Shown here: piece by piece, positions 1 to 8,684 of the stretch
Numbering within the stretch: position 1 is the first letter of the stretch
Layout: each line of letters begins with the position of its first letter
Assembly: GCA_019112765.1 (NCBI GenBank)
Contig: DXIU01000065.1
Span: forward strand, 1-50,093
DNA: 50,093 nt
Source: Candidatus Mediterraneibacter norwichensis
GTDB taxonomy: Bacteria; Bacillota; Clostridia; Lachnospirales; Lachnospiraceae
Direction of reading: 5' to 3'
Notes under the pieces: model-generated
The model's input: only the letters and a program-made list of their open reading frames with translations
Databases searched by the model: none
What the model was told of the DNA's origin: nothing
Translations under genes and position numbers: made by a program

Positions 1-2
1 TG

Positions 3-791
3 AACATGATCCACTACATGCATGACAAATACTACTATGAGGCGGCTGAGATGGCTCTCATCGACACAAATGTAAGACGTACATTTGCGACAGGTATCGC
101 AGGCTTCTCACATGTAGTTGACTCCTTAAGCGCAATCAAATACGCAAAGGTAAAAGTGATCCGCGACGAAGACGGACTTGCTGTTGACTACGAAGTAGAG
201 GGAGATTTCCCGAGATACGGAAACGACGACGACCGCGCGGACGAGATTGCGGTATGGCTGCTCCGTACATTTATGAGCAAGCTGAAAAAATGCCATACAT
301 ACAGAAATTCCGAGCCTACAACTTCCATCCTTACCATTACATCCAACGTTGTATACGGTAAGGCTACCGGATCTCTTCCGGACGGAAGAAAAGGCGGCGA
401 GCCGCTGGCGCCGGGAGCAAACCCGTCTTACGGCGCAGAGAAGAACGGACTTCTTGCTTCCCTGAACTCTGTTGCAAAACTGCCGTACGAGCAGGCGCTT
501 GACGGAATTTCCAATACACAGACAATCAGTCCGGGAGCACTGGGACATGATGACGACGAGAGAAAGAACAATCTGGTACATGTACTGGACGGTTACTTCG
601 ATCAGGGCGCGCATCATCTGAATGTAAATGTATTCGGTACAGAGAAGCTGATCGACGCAATGGAGCATCCGGAGAAAGAAGAGTACGCAAACTTCACAAT
701 CCGTGTATCCGGTTATGCCGTAAAATTCATCGACCTGACAAGAGAGCAGCAGCTTGACGTAATCGCAAGAACCTGCCACGACAGAATGTAA
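3..791 (+). CDS. pflB: Formate acetyltransferase (pyruvate formate-lyase), C-terminal part, truncated by window edge
   Basis: Glycyl-radical motif RVSGYAVKF near the C-terminus; followed by pflA. Confidence 0.95.
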   Translation, partial: NMIHYMHDKYYYEAAEMALIDTNVRRTFATGIAGFSHVVDSLSAIKYAKVKVIRDEDGLAVDYEVEGDFPRYGNDDDRADEIAVWLLRTFMSKLKKCHTYRNSEPTTSILTITSNVVYGKATGSLPDGRKGGEPLAPGANPSYGAEKNGLLASLNSVAKLPYEQALDGISNTQTISPGALGHDDDERKNNLVHVLDGYFDQGAHHLNVNVFGTEKLIDAMEHPEKEEYANFTIRVSGYAVKFIDLTREQQLDVIARTCHDRM

Positions 792-926
792 GAATAACAG
801 ATATATCGGAACGATATTGAATGATGAGAGACAGGCGGAACGTAAGTGCCGCCTGTCTTGCTGTAAAAGCGGGTGCAGGCAGGCCGGACCGCGGCGAGCC
901 TGTCTGTGTCCCCGAAAGGAGAAAAT

Positions 927-1673
927 ATGCAAGGATACATTCACTCAACCGAGAGCTTCGGCTCCGTGGACGGACCGGGCGTGCGGTTTGTCATTTTTGT
1001 CAGCGGCTGTCCCATGCGCTGCCAGTTCTGCCACAATCCGGACACATGGAATATGACGGACGGAGAGCTGCGCAGTACAGATGAACTGATTCGAAGTGCC
1101 CTTCGCTATCGGTCTTACTGGAAAGACGGCGGGGGAATTACGGTCAGCGGCGGAGAACCGCTGATGCAGATTGATTTTCTGACGGAGCTTTTCCGGAAGG
1201 CAAAAGAGCAGGGAATTCATACCACCATAGATACAAGCGGCGCGCTTTTTACAAGAGAAGAGCCGTTTTTCGGAAAATTTAATGAACTGATGAAATATAC
1301 GGATCTTCTGCTTGTGGATATCAAACATATTGATGATGAGCAGCACAGAATTCTGACCGGACGGAGCAATAAAAATATTCTGGATATGGCAGAATATCTG
1401 TCGGAGATTGGAAAACCGGTCTGGATACGGCATGTGCTTGTGCCGGAGAGGAATGACACGGACGAGTATCTTGAGAAACTTTATAATTTCATAAAGACAT
1501 TAAATAATGTACAGAAAGTCGAAGTTCTGCCCTACCATACTCTTGGTGAATACAAGTGGAAAGAGCTGGGGTATGATTATCCCCTTGCGGGAATCGAACC
1601 GCCAACAGAAGAGCGGATCAGAAATGCAAATGAGATTCTGCATACAGACAAAGGGACGGACTCCTCTCGCTGA
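927..1673 (+). CDS. pflA: Pyruvate formate-lyase activating enzyme (radical SAM)
   Basis: MQGYIHSTESFGSVDGPGVRFVIFVSGCPMRCQFCHNPDTW with CxxxCxxC; AAAGGA before ATG 927 (the ORF track start at 873 is probably too early). Confidence 0.95.
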   Translation: MQGYIHSTESFGSVDGPGVRFVIFVSGCPMRCQFCHNPDTWNMTDGELRSTDELIRSALRYRSYWKDGGGITVSGGEPLMQIDFLTELFRKAKEQGIHTTIDTSGALFTREEPFFGKFNELMKYTDLLLVDIKHIDDEQHRILTGRSNKNILDMAEYLSEIGKPVWIRHVLVPERNDTDEYLEKLYNFIKTLNNVQKVEVLPYHTLGEYKWKELGYDYPLAGIEPPTEERIRNANEILHTDKGTDSSR

Positions 1674-1720
1674 AATATTCTGACAATATCAGCGAAAGGG
1701 GTCCGTCCCCTTTTCTTCTT
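1653..1720. terminator. Bidirectional hairpin terminator between convergent pflA and MATE genes; left arm overlaps the pflA 3' end
   Basis: GGGACGGAC(1653-1661)/GTCCGTCCC(1701-1709), inner CGCTGAAATATT/AATATCAGCG, then TTTTCTTCTT. Confidence 0.8.
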
Positions 1721-3026
1721 ATTTTCTGAAAATAAATATAATTGACAGAATGCAGACCAGTGCTTCAGTCACCGGAACTGCCATCCAGATGCCGGTCAGG
1801 CCCAGAAGGACTGACAGAAGCCAGGCGATTGGAATGATCAGTACAAATCCTCTCAGGATGGACACGGCGAATGCTTCTTTCGGCCGGTCAGCGGAACTGA
1901 GAAATGCTGCGGCAACTATGTTGATCCCTGAGAAGAACAGGCTGACAAAATAGATCCGCATGCCTTCTGACGCAATCGAGGTAAGGATCGGGGTGTGGTC
2001 CCGGTTGAACAGTTCTGCGATGGGAACGGCGAATATGCCGATCAGACCATAGGCCAGAAGCGCCAGAAGCAGAGAAGCGCAAAGGGCATATCTGCGCAGT
2101 CTGTCCCGCTGCTGCCGGCCGTTTTCGCCGGCGTACCGGCTGACAACGGGCTGGATTCCCTGGCCGATTCCGGTGAAGACAGAGACCAGAACCAGAGCGA
2201 TATTTGCCAGGATTCCATAGGCAGCGACTCCGGTATTGCCGCTCAGTCCAAGAATCAGGAAGTTAAATACAATAATTACAATGCCGGAAGACATTTCTGT
2301 AATCAGAGAAGATACTCCCAGACTGCAGATGTCCTTCCAGCGGATCAGGGAAACTTTTGTCCGTACAGGGCGGAAGTTATTTTTCTTTCTGATAAAATGC
2401 TGAGACATAATCAGCATGCTTACAACAGGGGCGGTTGCCGTGGCTATGGCGGCTCCTGTCATGCCCATGCCGAGAGGATAGATAAATACATAATCCAGCA
2501 CAATATTTGTGAGACTTCCCACGATCATTCCCGTCATGGACAGGCGGGGAGAGCCGTCATTCCTGACAAAACACAGCAGAATATTATTTCCCAGGAAGAG
2601 CGGGGAAAATACGAGGAGGATGCGGATATAGTCCGCGGCATATCCGACCGTATCGGCGTCTGCTCCGAGGAAAGCCGCGATCTGCGAGGGAAACAGCGCT
2701 CCGGCAGAACTGAAAATAACAGCCGCCAGGATCCCCAGATACAGCGCGTGTGTAAAAATGGTACGGTGAACCTTATCGCCGGGTCCCGCGGCAGACAGTG
2801 TATAGCGGGCGGCAGAGCCCATGCCGATCATCAGACCGGTGCCGTTCATCAGGCTGTAGGCCGGAAGAACCAGATTCAGCGCGGCCAGCGCGTCAGCCCC
2901 GATGCCTCTGGCAATGAAAAAGGTGTCTGCCAGGATATAGCAGGAATAGCCGATCATTCCAAGAACATTGGCAGATACATATTTCAGAAAAACAGGGAAA
3001 ATCTTTTCCGTAGATGCAGTACTCAT
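1719..3026 (-). CDS. MATE family efflux transporter
   Basis: 435 aa polytopic protein with MATE-like sequence. Confidence 0.9.
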   Translation of the reverse strand: MSTASTEKIFPVFLKYVSANVLGMIGYSCYILADTFFIARGIGADALAALNLVLPAYSLMNGTGLMIGMGSAARYTLSAAGPGDKVHRTIFTHALYLGILAAVIFSSAGALFPSQIAAFLGADADTVGYAADYIRILLVFSPLFLGNNILLCFVRNDGSPRLSMTGMIVGSLTNIVLDYVFIYPLGMGMTGAAIATATAPVVSMLIMSQHFIRKKNNFRPVRTKVSLIRWKDICSLGVSSLITEMSSGIVIIVFNFLILGLSGNTGVAAYGILANIALVLVSVFTGIGQGIQPVVSRYAGENGRQQRDRLRRYALCASLLLALLAYGLIGIFAVPIAELFNRDHTPILTSIASEGMRIYFVSLFFSGINIVAAAFLSSADRPKEAFAVSILRGFVLIIPIAWLLSVLLGLTGIWMAVPVTEALVCILSIIFIFRK

Positions 3027-3055
3027 AATTTTTTGTTCCTTTCCTGTAATAGAAT

Positions 3056-3109
3056 AAAAAAGGCATTCATACCCGCTCCTGCTGCGGCCTGACGGCGCGG
3101 GATGAATGC
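3056..3109 (-). terminator. Intrinsic terminator in the MATE 5' leader (possible attenuator)
   Basis: Minus strand GCATTCAT-CCCGC...GCGGG-T-ATGAATGC followed by TTTTTT, between a promoter and the MATE SD. Confidence 0.65.
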
Positions 3110-3187
3110 ACTGTACAGTTCCTGCCCGGCGGCAGGAACAGGCATAGTCTTTATAAAATGTGAACTATGTGCTTTAAGTCCTTCGCT

Positions 3188-3216
3188 ATAGTATCACAGA
3201 AATAAAGGGAAATCAA
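3188..3216 (-). promoter_or_regulatory. Sigma-A-like promoter for MATE leader transcript
   Basis: Minus strand TTGATT-N17-TACTAT. Confidence 0.6.
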
Positions 3217-3293
3217 ACCTTTTTTTTGCGGAAAATCCGGTGTAAAATATTCGTGCACGAATGTCTGTATGGGACAGACGAGGAGGATATGAC

Positions 3294-4463
3294 ATGAATA
3301 AGAAGGAAATACTTGAGATACGGAAACAATTTTCGCCGCGGAACTGCGCGATTACAAGAATCTGCGGATGCTATGTGGATCATGAAAAAGTAAAACAGAT
3401 GGAGTCAAAGGACGCGTTTCTTTCTCTCCCCGAAGAAGAGGCATTCAAATATTTCGATATCTTTAAAAAGACACTCTCGGGAACAGTGGGGAAAAATATG
3501 CTGAATCTGGAGTTTCCGCTGGATGCGGAGATGCCCGGCGGCGCCCAGGAATTTCTGCTTAAGCTCCGGGACAGCAAGCTGCAGGATGATATGCTCCTGG
3601 AAGAATTTTATGACAAGGTTATTGCGGCCTATGACTATGGAGAAAACTATTACATAATCCTGATCCATGCAATGTATGATATTCCGGGAAAGGCTTCGGA
3701 CGGCATGGAGATGTTCGACGCGTCAGATGAAGTGTACGAATACCTGCTGATGAGCATCTGTCCGGTTGTCCTGTCAAAAGCCGGACTCAGCTATAACGCC
3801 CAGGATAACCGGATTCAGGACCGGATCCGGGACTGGATTGTGGATATGCCGGACAAAGGATTCCTTTTCCCTGCCTTTAATGACAGAGGAACAGATCTGC
3901 ACAGTGTTCTGTATTATACGAAAAAATCCGAGGATCTTCAGCCGGAGATGATCGAACAGCTTCTTGGGGCTGCCACGCCCATGTCGGCGGATACCCAGAA
4001 GGAGACGTTTCAGACGATTATCGAGGACACCCTGGGTGAGGACGGAGATTACGAGACTGTGCGGAATATCCATGAAACTCTCGCGGATCTGATGGAGGAG
4101 CACAAAGAAGAGCCGGAGCCGCTGACACTTGACTGTACAGATGTGAAGAAGATATTTGAGCAGAGCGGAGTCCCGAATGAAAAGATGGAGACTTTTGAGA
4201 AAAATTTCGCGGAAAACGCGGGAGAGAAAGGGCAGCTGCAGGCCTCCAACATCGCGGAGACGAAGAAGTTCAATATTGAGACGCCGGATGTGATTATCAA
4301 GGTAAATCCGGACAGAGCAGACCTGGTAGAGACAAGGATTATCGACGGAAGACAGTGCCTGGTTATTCCGGTAGATGATCATATAGAAGTAAACGGCATC
4401 AGCGTCAGAACGATTTCCCGCAGACCGGAGCCCGGCAAAGAAGAATCCTCTGCTTCAGAATAG
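3294..4463 (+). CDS. DUF4317 family protein
   Basis: MNKKEILEIRKQFSPRNCAITRICGCYVDHEKV; GAGGAGG SD before ATG 3294. Confidence 0.85.
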   Translation: MNKKEILEIRKQFSPRNCAITRICGCYVDHEKVKQMESKDAFLSLPEEEAFKYFDIFKKTLSGTVGKNMLNLEFPLDAEMPGGAQEFLLKLRDSKLQDDMLLEEFYDKVIAAYDYGENYYIILIHAMYDIPGKASDGMEMFDASDEVYEYLLMSICPVVLSKAGLSYNAQDNRIQDRIRDWIVDMPDKGFLFPAFNDRGTDLHSVLYYTKKSEDLQPEMIEQLLGAATPMSADTQKETFQTIIEDTLGEDGDYETVRNIHETLADLMEEHKEEPEPLTLDCTDVKKIFEQSGVPNEKMETFEKNFAENAGEKGQLQASNIAETKKFNIETPDVIIKVNPDRADLVETRIIDGRQCLVIPVDDHIEVNGISVRTISRRPEPGKEESSASE

Positions 4464-4588
4464 AAAAATCCCGGACCGTATCCTGTGCGTTTCATCTCTG
4501 GAATCGCACGCGGTGCAGCCCGGGATTACTTTTACGTAAAATTTGTGGCCGGGATCTGTGAGAGCGGAGCCGGATTATGCCGGACGTC

Positions 4589-5191
4589 CTATGCGGACGG
4601 AGCGTCAATCGCGCAGAGCAGAATCCGGGCGCATTCATCGGGTGAGAGAACAGAAGTATTCAGCGCCATATCATAATTTTTCTTGTCTGACCAGTCTTTG
4701 TCCGTCCAGAATTTAAAATAGTCCCTCCGTTCCCGTTCTTTCTTTTCCATCATTTTCTTTGCCTGTTCCGGAGTTACGTTTTCTGTGCGGACGATCCGGT
4801 CGATCCGTTTATCCATGTCGGAGGAATAAATAAATACTCTGACTGTACGGGGATTATCCCTGAGAATTTCTGTGGAACTTCTGCCGATAAACACGGCGGG
4901 ACCCTGCATTTCCAGGGCTTTTATTGTTTTCTGCAGCTCATAGTACAGTTCAAATGCCTGTGAATTATTGCGGTTATAGTTGTAACTTGCCAGAAGCCCG
5001 ATATTGTACAGGACACTTCCTGTTCTTTTTTCATCATATTCTTTCAGCATATCAAGAGACAGTCCTTTTGATTCAGCCACCTGGGCTATCAGGCTGCCGT
5101 CATAGCAGGAAATGCCTGCCTTTTCTGCCACCCTTTTTCCGATTTCACGGCCTCCGCTGCCAAATTCCCTTTCAATTGCAAGTGATTTCAT
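4589..5191 (-). CDS. Cytidylate kinase-like family protein
   Basis: MKSLAIEREFGSGGREIGKRVAEKAGISCYD. Confidence 0.85.
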   Translation of the reverse strand: MKSLAIEREFGSGGREIGKRVAEKAGISCYDGSLIAQVAESKGLSLDMLKEYDEKRTGSVLYNIGLLASYNYNRNNSQAFELYYELQKTIKALEMQGPAVFIGRSSTEILRDNPRTVRVFIYSSDMDKRIDRIVRTENVTPEQAKKMMEKKERERRDYFKFWTDKDWSDKKNYDMALNTSVLSPDECARILLCAIDAPSA

Positions 5192-5208
5192 AAAACAAAA
5201 CTCCTTTC

Positions 5209-5631
5209 TTACTTTCCGATATTTCTGAGAACAGCGTCCCGTACAATCCGGATAAATTCTTCCGAGTCTTCCGGCCCCAGAAGTTCCAGAAATTCGGCCA
5301 TGCGGCTGATCACATCTTCGTATCTTCCCTTTACTTCCTGCTTTCCTGCTTCGGTGATATATACCAGAACCTGCCGTTTGTCCTGCGGATTCTGAAGGCG
5401 CCGGGCATAGCCTTTCTTTTCCAGCGTATTCAGAATAGCCGCAGTCCGGGAACTTCTGATATCAAATGCAGAGGTCAGTTCCCCGGCGGAAGCACCGTCA
5501 TGCTGAAATGCAAGATAATAAAGGACAGCCTGTTCCCCTGAGGCCAGGCTGGTCAGATCACGGATCATTGCCGTACGGTTCAGCTGTCTCATATAGTGAA
5601 GGAAATATTCTGCACGATTACGGTAATCCAT
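5209..5631 (-). CDS. MarR family transcriptional regulator
   Basis: wHTH with ...LEKKGYARRLQNPQDKRQVLVYITEAGK. Confidence 0.88.
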   Translation of the reverse strand: MDYRNRAEYFLHYMRQLNRTAMIRDLTSLASGEQAVLYYLAFQHDGASAGELTSAFDIRSSRTAAILNTLEKKGYARRLQNPQDKRQVLVYITEAGKQEVKGRYEDVISRMAEFLELLGPEDSEEFIRIVRDAVLRNIGK

Positions 5632-5864
5632 ACTGTATCTCCTTTATATCTCATACTATGAGATAATATACCACCATACAGGCTGTGATGTCAACAGGCG
5701 GGGCCGGACATTTCTGACAGCATTTCCGGAGCATATCAGCAGAAGAGGCGGAACCCTTCGAAAAATAATTTATCAGCAAAAACTAAATTTATGTAAAAAG
5801 TATGAAAAAAATGTGAAATTATATTTTTTTGCTTGATTTTTTTATGCAATAATACTAGTCTGCT

Positions 5865-5884
5865 ATTTAGTTGCCTAACTAAAT
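5865..5884. promoter_or_regulatory. Candidate MarR operator palindrome
   Basis: ATTTAGTT-gcct-AACTAAAT, perfect 8-bp arms, upstream of MarR gene 5956. Confidence 0.6.
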
Positions 5885-5955
5885 GATTTCTGCTTCCGGC
5901 AGATCGGCTGCCGGATCTGCGGAAAAGATATAGAAATTATTTTGGAGGGAAGGAA

Positions 5956-6408
5956 ATGAGCTGTGAAACAAATGATATTCCGGTGATGGGGATTATGGGC
6001 ATTGTGCTGCATAAGATGTTAAATACAGCGAAGGGAATGTATCAGGAATTTGATCTGAACCGCAGTCAGGCGGCAATTCTTTTTACTCTTCACCGCAGAA
6101 AGTCAATCTCTCAGAAAGAGCTGGCCGGGGAGCTGAATATGACGGCTCCGTCTATTACTTCGGCCATTCAGAAGATGGAACGGGAGAAATATATTACCCG
6201 GGAACCGGATAAATCAGATCAGAGAGTGATGCGGCTTGCTCTGGCGGAGCGGGGAAAAGCCTGCATTCAGCTGGTTAAAGATGTAGGCGAACGAATGGAT
6301 GAAATCATCCTGGGAGGCATGAGCCTGGAGGAGCAGCTTCTGTTCCGCAGACTGATGCTGCAGGTTAAGGATAATCTGGAAAAATATGAAAGGAAAGAAG
6401 AGGTATGA
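5956..6408 (+). CDS. MarR family transcriptional regulator
   Basis: KELAGELNMTAPSITSAIQKMEREKYITREPDKSDQRVMRLALAERGK. Confidence 0.9.
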   Translation: MSCETNDIPVMGIMGIVLHKMLNTAKGMYQEFDLNRSQAAILFTLHRRKSISQKELAGELNMTAPSITSAIQKMEREKYITREPDKSDQRVMRLALAERGKACIQLVKDVGERMDEIILGGMSLEEQLLFRRLMLQVKDNLEKYERKEEV

Positions 6409-8684
6409 AAAACTTATTCAAATATGCGGCGGAGCACTGGAAAGCTCTGATTGCGATCATTGTAATATTGTTCATACAGGCATACTGTGATCTGTCGCTT
6501 CCTGCGTACACATCAGATATCGTGAATGTGGGAATCCAGCAGGGCGGCATAGAGGATCAGATTCCAGAGGCTGTTTCCGCGGATGAGATGGAGAAACTGC
6601 TTCTGTTTGTACCGGCCGGGGATCAGGATACCGTGCTTGACGCCTATGAGGAAGACGACAGCACTTATGATGTGAAAGCCTATGTGCTGAAGGATTCGGT
6701 ATCAGACAGCGACGAAAAAACAGAAGAAATCAGCGGAATCCTTCAGGGGCCCATGATGCTGACCTCCGGATTTGAATCCGGCAGTGATATGACAAAACAG
6801 ATTGAAGAGCAGCTGAAGGCAGATATGCCGGCCCAGACAGATACCGGGGACATGTCCGTCTTCGATCTTCTGAAAATGCTTCCGGAAGAGCAGCGGGAAG
6901 CCATGCTGCAGGGGATGGACGAACAGATGAACGATCTGCCGGATACCATTCTGGAACAGGCGGCGGTGGCATATGTTCAGTCCGCGTATGAAGAACTGGG
7001 AATGGATATGGACAGCATTCAGATACACTACCTGATTGTGACAGGCGGCAAAATGGTAGGGCTGGCCTTCCTTGGAATGGCTGCAAGTATTCTTGTCGGC
7101 TTTCTGGCGTCCCGTGTGGGCGCGGCTACAGGCCGGGATCTGAGAGGCAGAGTATTCCACAAGGTTGTAGGATTCTCAAACAATGAGTTTGATCATTTCT
7201 CCACCGCTTCTCTGATTACGAGAAGCACCAATGATATCCAGCAGATTCAGCTGCTTACGGTAATGCTTCTGCGGATTGTACTCTATGCGCCGATTCTGGC
7301 CATAGGCGGAATTATTCAGGTGTTCCAGACAAATGTGTCCATGTCCTGGATTATCGCTCTTGCCGTAATTCTGATCGCGCTGGTAATTCTGGTACTCTTT
7401 GTTGTGGCTATGCCGAAGTTTAAGATTCTCCAGAATCTTGTAGATAAACTGAACCTGGTTACCCGTGAAATTCTGACCGGACTTTCAGTGATCCGCGCCT
7501 TCAGCACACAGAAGCATGAGGAGGAGAGATTCGATCAGGCCAATCGGGATCTGACCCGGACAAACCTGTTTGTTAACCGCGCTATGACCTTTATGATGCC
7601 GGTCATGATGCTGGTAATGAACGGCATATCCGTCCTTATTATGTGGAATGGAGCCCACGGCATAAGCGAAGGTCAGATGCAGGTGGGAGATATGATGGCA
7701 TTTATTCAGTACACTATGCAGATTATCATGGGATTCCTTATGCTGTGCATGCTTTCCATTATGCTGCCCAGAGCGGCGGTGGCGGCAGACCGTGTGGAAG
7801 AAGTACTGTCCAGCCAGACTGTAATCCATGATCCGGAACATCCGGCATCCTTTGACAGCCGGAAGAAAGGGGTCCTCACATTCAGCCACGTGTCCTTCCG
7901 GTATCCGGGGGCAGATGAAAATGTCCTTCATGATATAACATTTACGGCAGAACCCGGGAAAACTACCGCGATTATCGGCAGTACCGGAAGCGGAAAATCC
8001 ACGCTGGTAAATCTGATTCCCCGCTTCTATGATGTGACGGAAGGTTCCATTACACTGGACGGAGTGGATATCCGCCGGGTAAGCCAGCATGAACTCAGAG
8101 AAAGGCTTGGATTTGTACCCCAGAAGGGCGTGCTTTTCTCGGGAGATATTGCTTCCAATATTCTGTTCGGCAATCCTCACGGAAGTGAAGCCGAGATGAA
8201 GGAAGCGGCAGAAATTGCCCAGGCGGCAGAATTTATTGAGGAAAAGCCGGAGGGCTATAAGAGCCCCATCGCCCAGGGCGGCTCCAATGTATCAGGAGGC
8301 CAGAAACAGAGGCTGTCGATTGCCAGAGCTATCGCAAAACACCCGGAAGTATTTATTTTTGACGACAGCTTTTCCGCTCTTGATTTTAAGACAGATGTTA
8401 CGCTGAGGAAGGCTCTCCGCACGAAAACAAAGGACAGTACCGTGCTGATTGTAGCACAGAGAATCAGTACAATTCTCAATGCCGATCAGATTATTGTACT
8501 GGATGAGGGAAAAATCGCAGGAATGGGAACCCATCAGGAGCTTCTTGAATCCTGCGAAGTATACCGTCAGATCGCCGCGTCGCAGCTGTCTGAATCGGAA
8601 CTGGAAAACCAGGGGAAGAGCAGAGACAGCAGCAAAATGATAACAGACGGCGCAGGAGAAAAGGAGGTGCAGTGCAATGGCTAG
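6405..8684 (+). CDS. ABC transporter ATP-binding/permease (exporter half)
   Basis: Walker A GSTGSGKST, signature VSGGQKQR; long polar segment after TM1. Confidence 0.93.
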   Translation: MKNLFKYAAEHWKALIAIIVILFIQAYCDLSLPAYTSDIVNVGIQQGGIEDQIPEAVSADEMEKLLLFVPAGDQDTVLDAYEEDDSTYDVKAYVLKDSVSDSDEKTEEISGILQGPMMLTSGFESGSDMTKQIEEQLKADMPAQTDTGDMSVFDLLKMLPEEQREAMLQGMDEQMNDLPDTILEQAAVAYVQSAYEELGMDMDSIQIHYLIVTGGKMVGLAFLGMAASILVGFLASRVGAATGRDLRGRVFHKVVGFSNNEFDHFSTASLITRSTNDIQQIQLLTVMLLRIVLYAPILAIGGIIQVFQTNVSMSWIIALAVILIALVILVLFVVAMPKFKILQNLVDKLNLVTREILTGLSVIRAFSTQKHEEERFDQANRDLTRTNLFVNRAMTFMMPVMMLVMNGISVLIMWNGAHGISEGQMQVGDMMAFIQYTMQIIMGFLMLCMLSIMLPRAAVAADRVEEVLSSQTVIHDPEHPASFDSRKKGVLTFSHVSFRYPGADENVLHDITFTAEPGKTTAIIGSTGSGKSTLVNLIPRFYDVTEGSITLDGVDIRRVSQHELRERLGFVPQKGVLFSGDIASNILFGNPHGSEAEMKEAAEIAQAAEFIEEKPEGYKSPIAQGGSNVSGGQKQRLSIARAIAKHPEVFIFDDSFSALDFKTDVTLRKALRTKTKDSTVLIVAQRISTILNADQIIVLDEGKIAGMGTHQELLESCEVYRQIAASQLSESELENQGKSRDSSKMITDGAGEKEVQCNG

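Noticed and set aside
1995-3092. 365-aa plus-strand ORF opposite the MATE gene
   Set aside because: Antisense shadow of a polytopic protein with low-complexity polar composition; no SD or domain.
4467-4531. Nested inverted repeat AATCCCGG...CCGGGATT with inner GTGCG/CGCAC downstream of DUF4317
   Set aside because: Best explained as a terminator region between convergent genes; too weak to claim more.
6540-7020. Long polar insertion after TM1 in the first ABC exporter half as a novel domain
   Set aside because: Long extracytoplasmic loops are, to my recollection, common in this ABC subgroup in Firmicutes; not unusual enough to claim.
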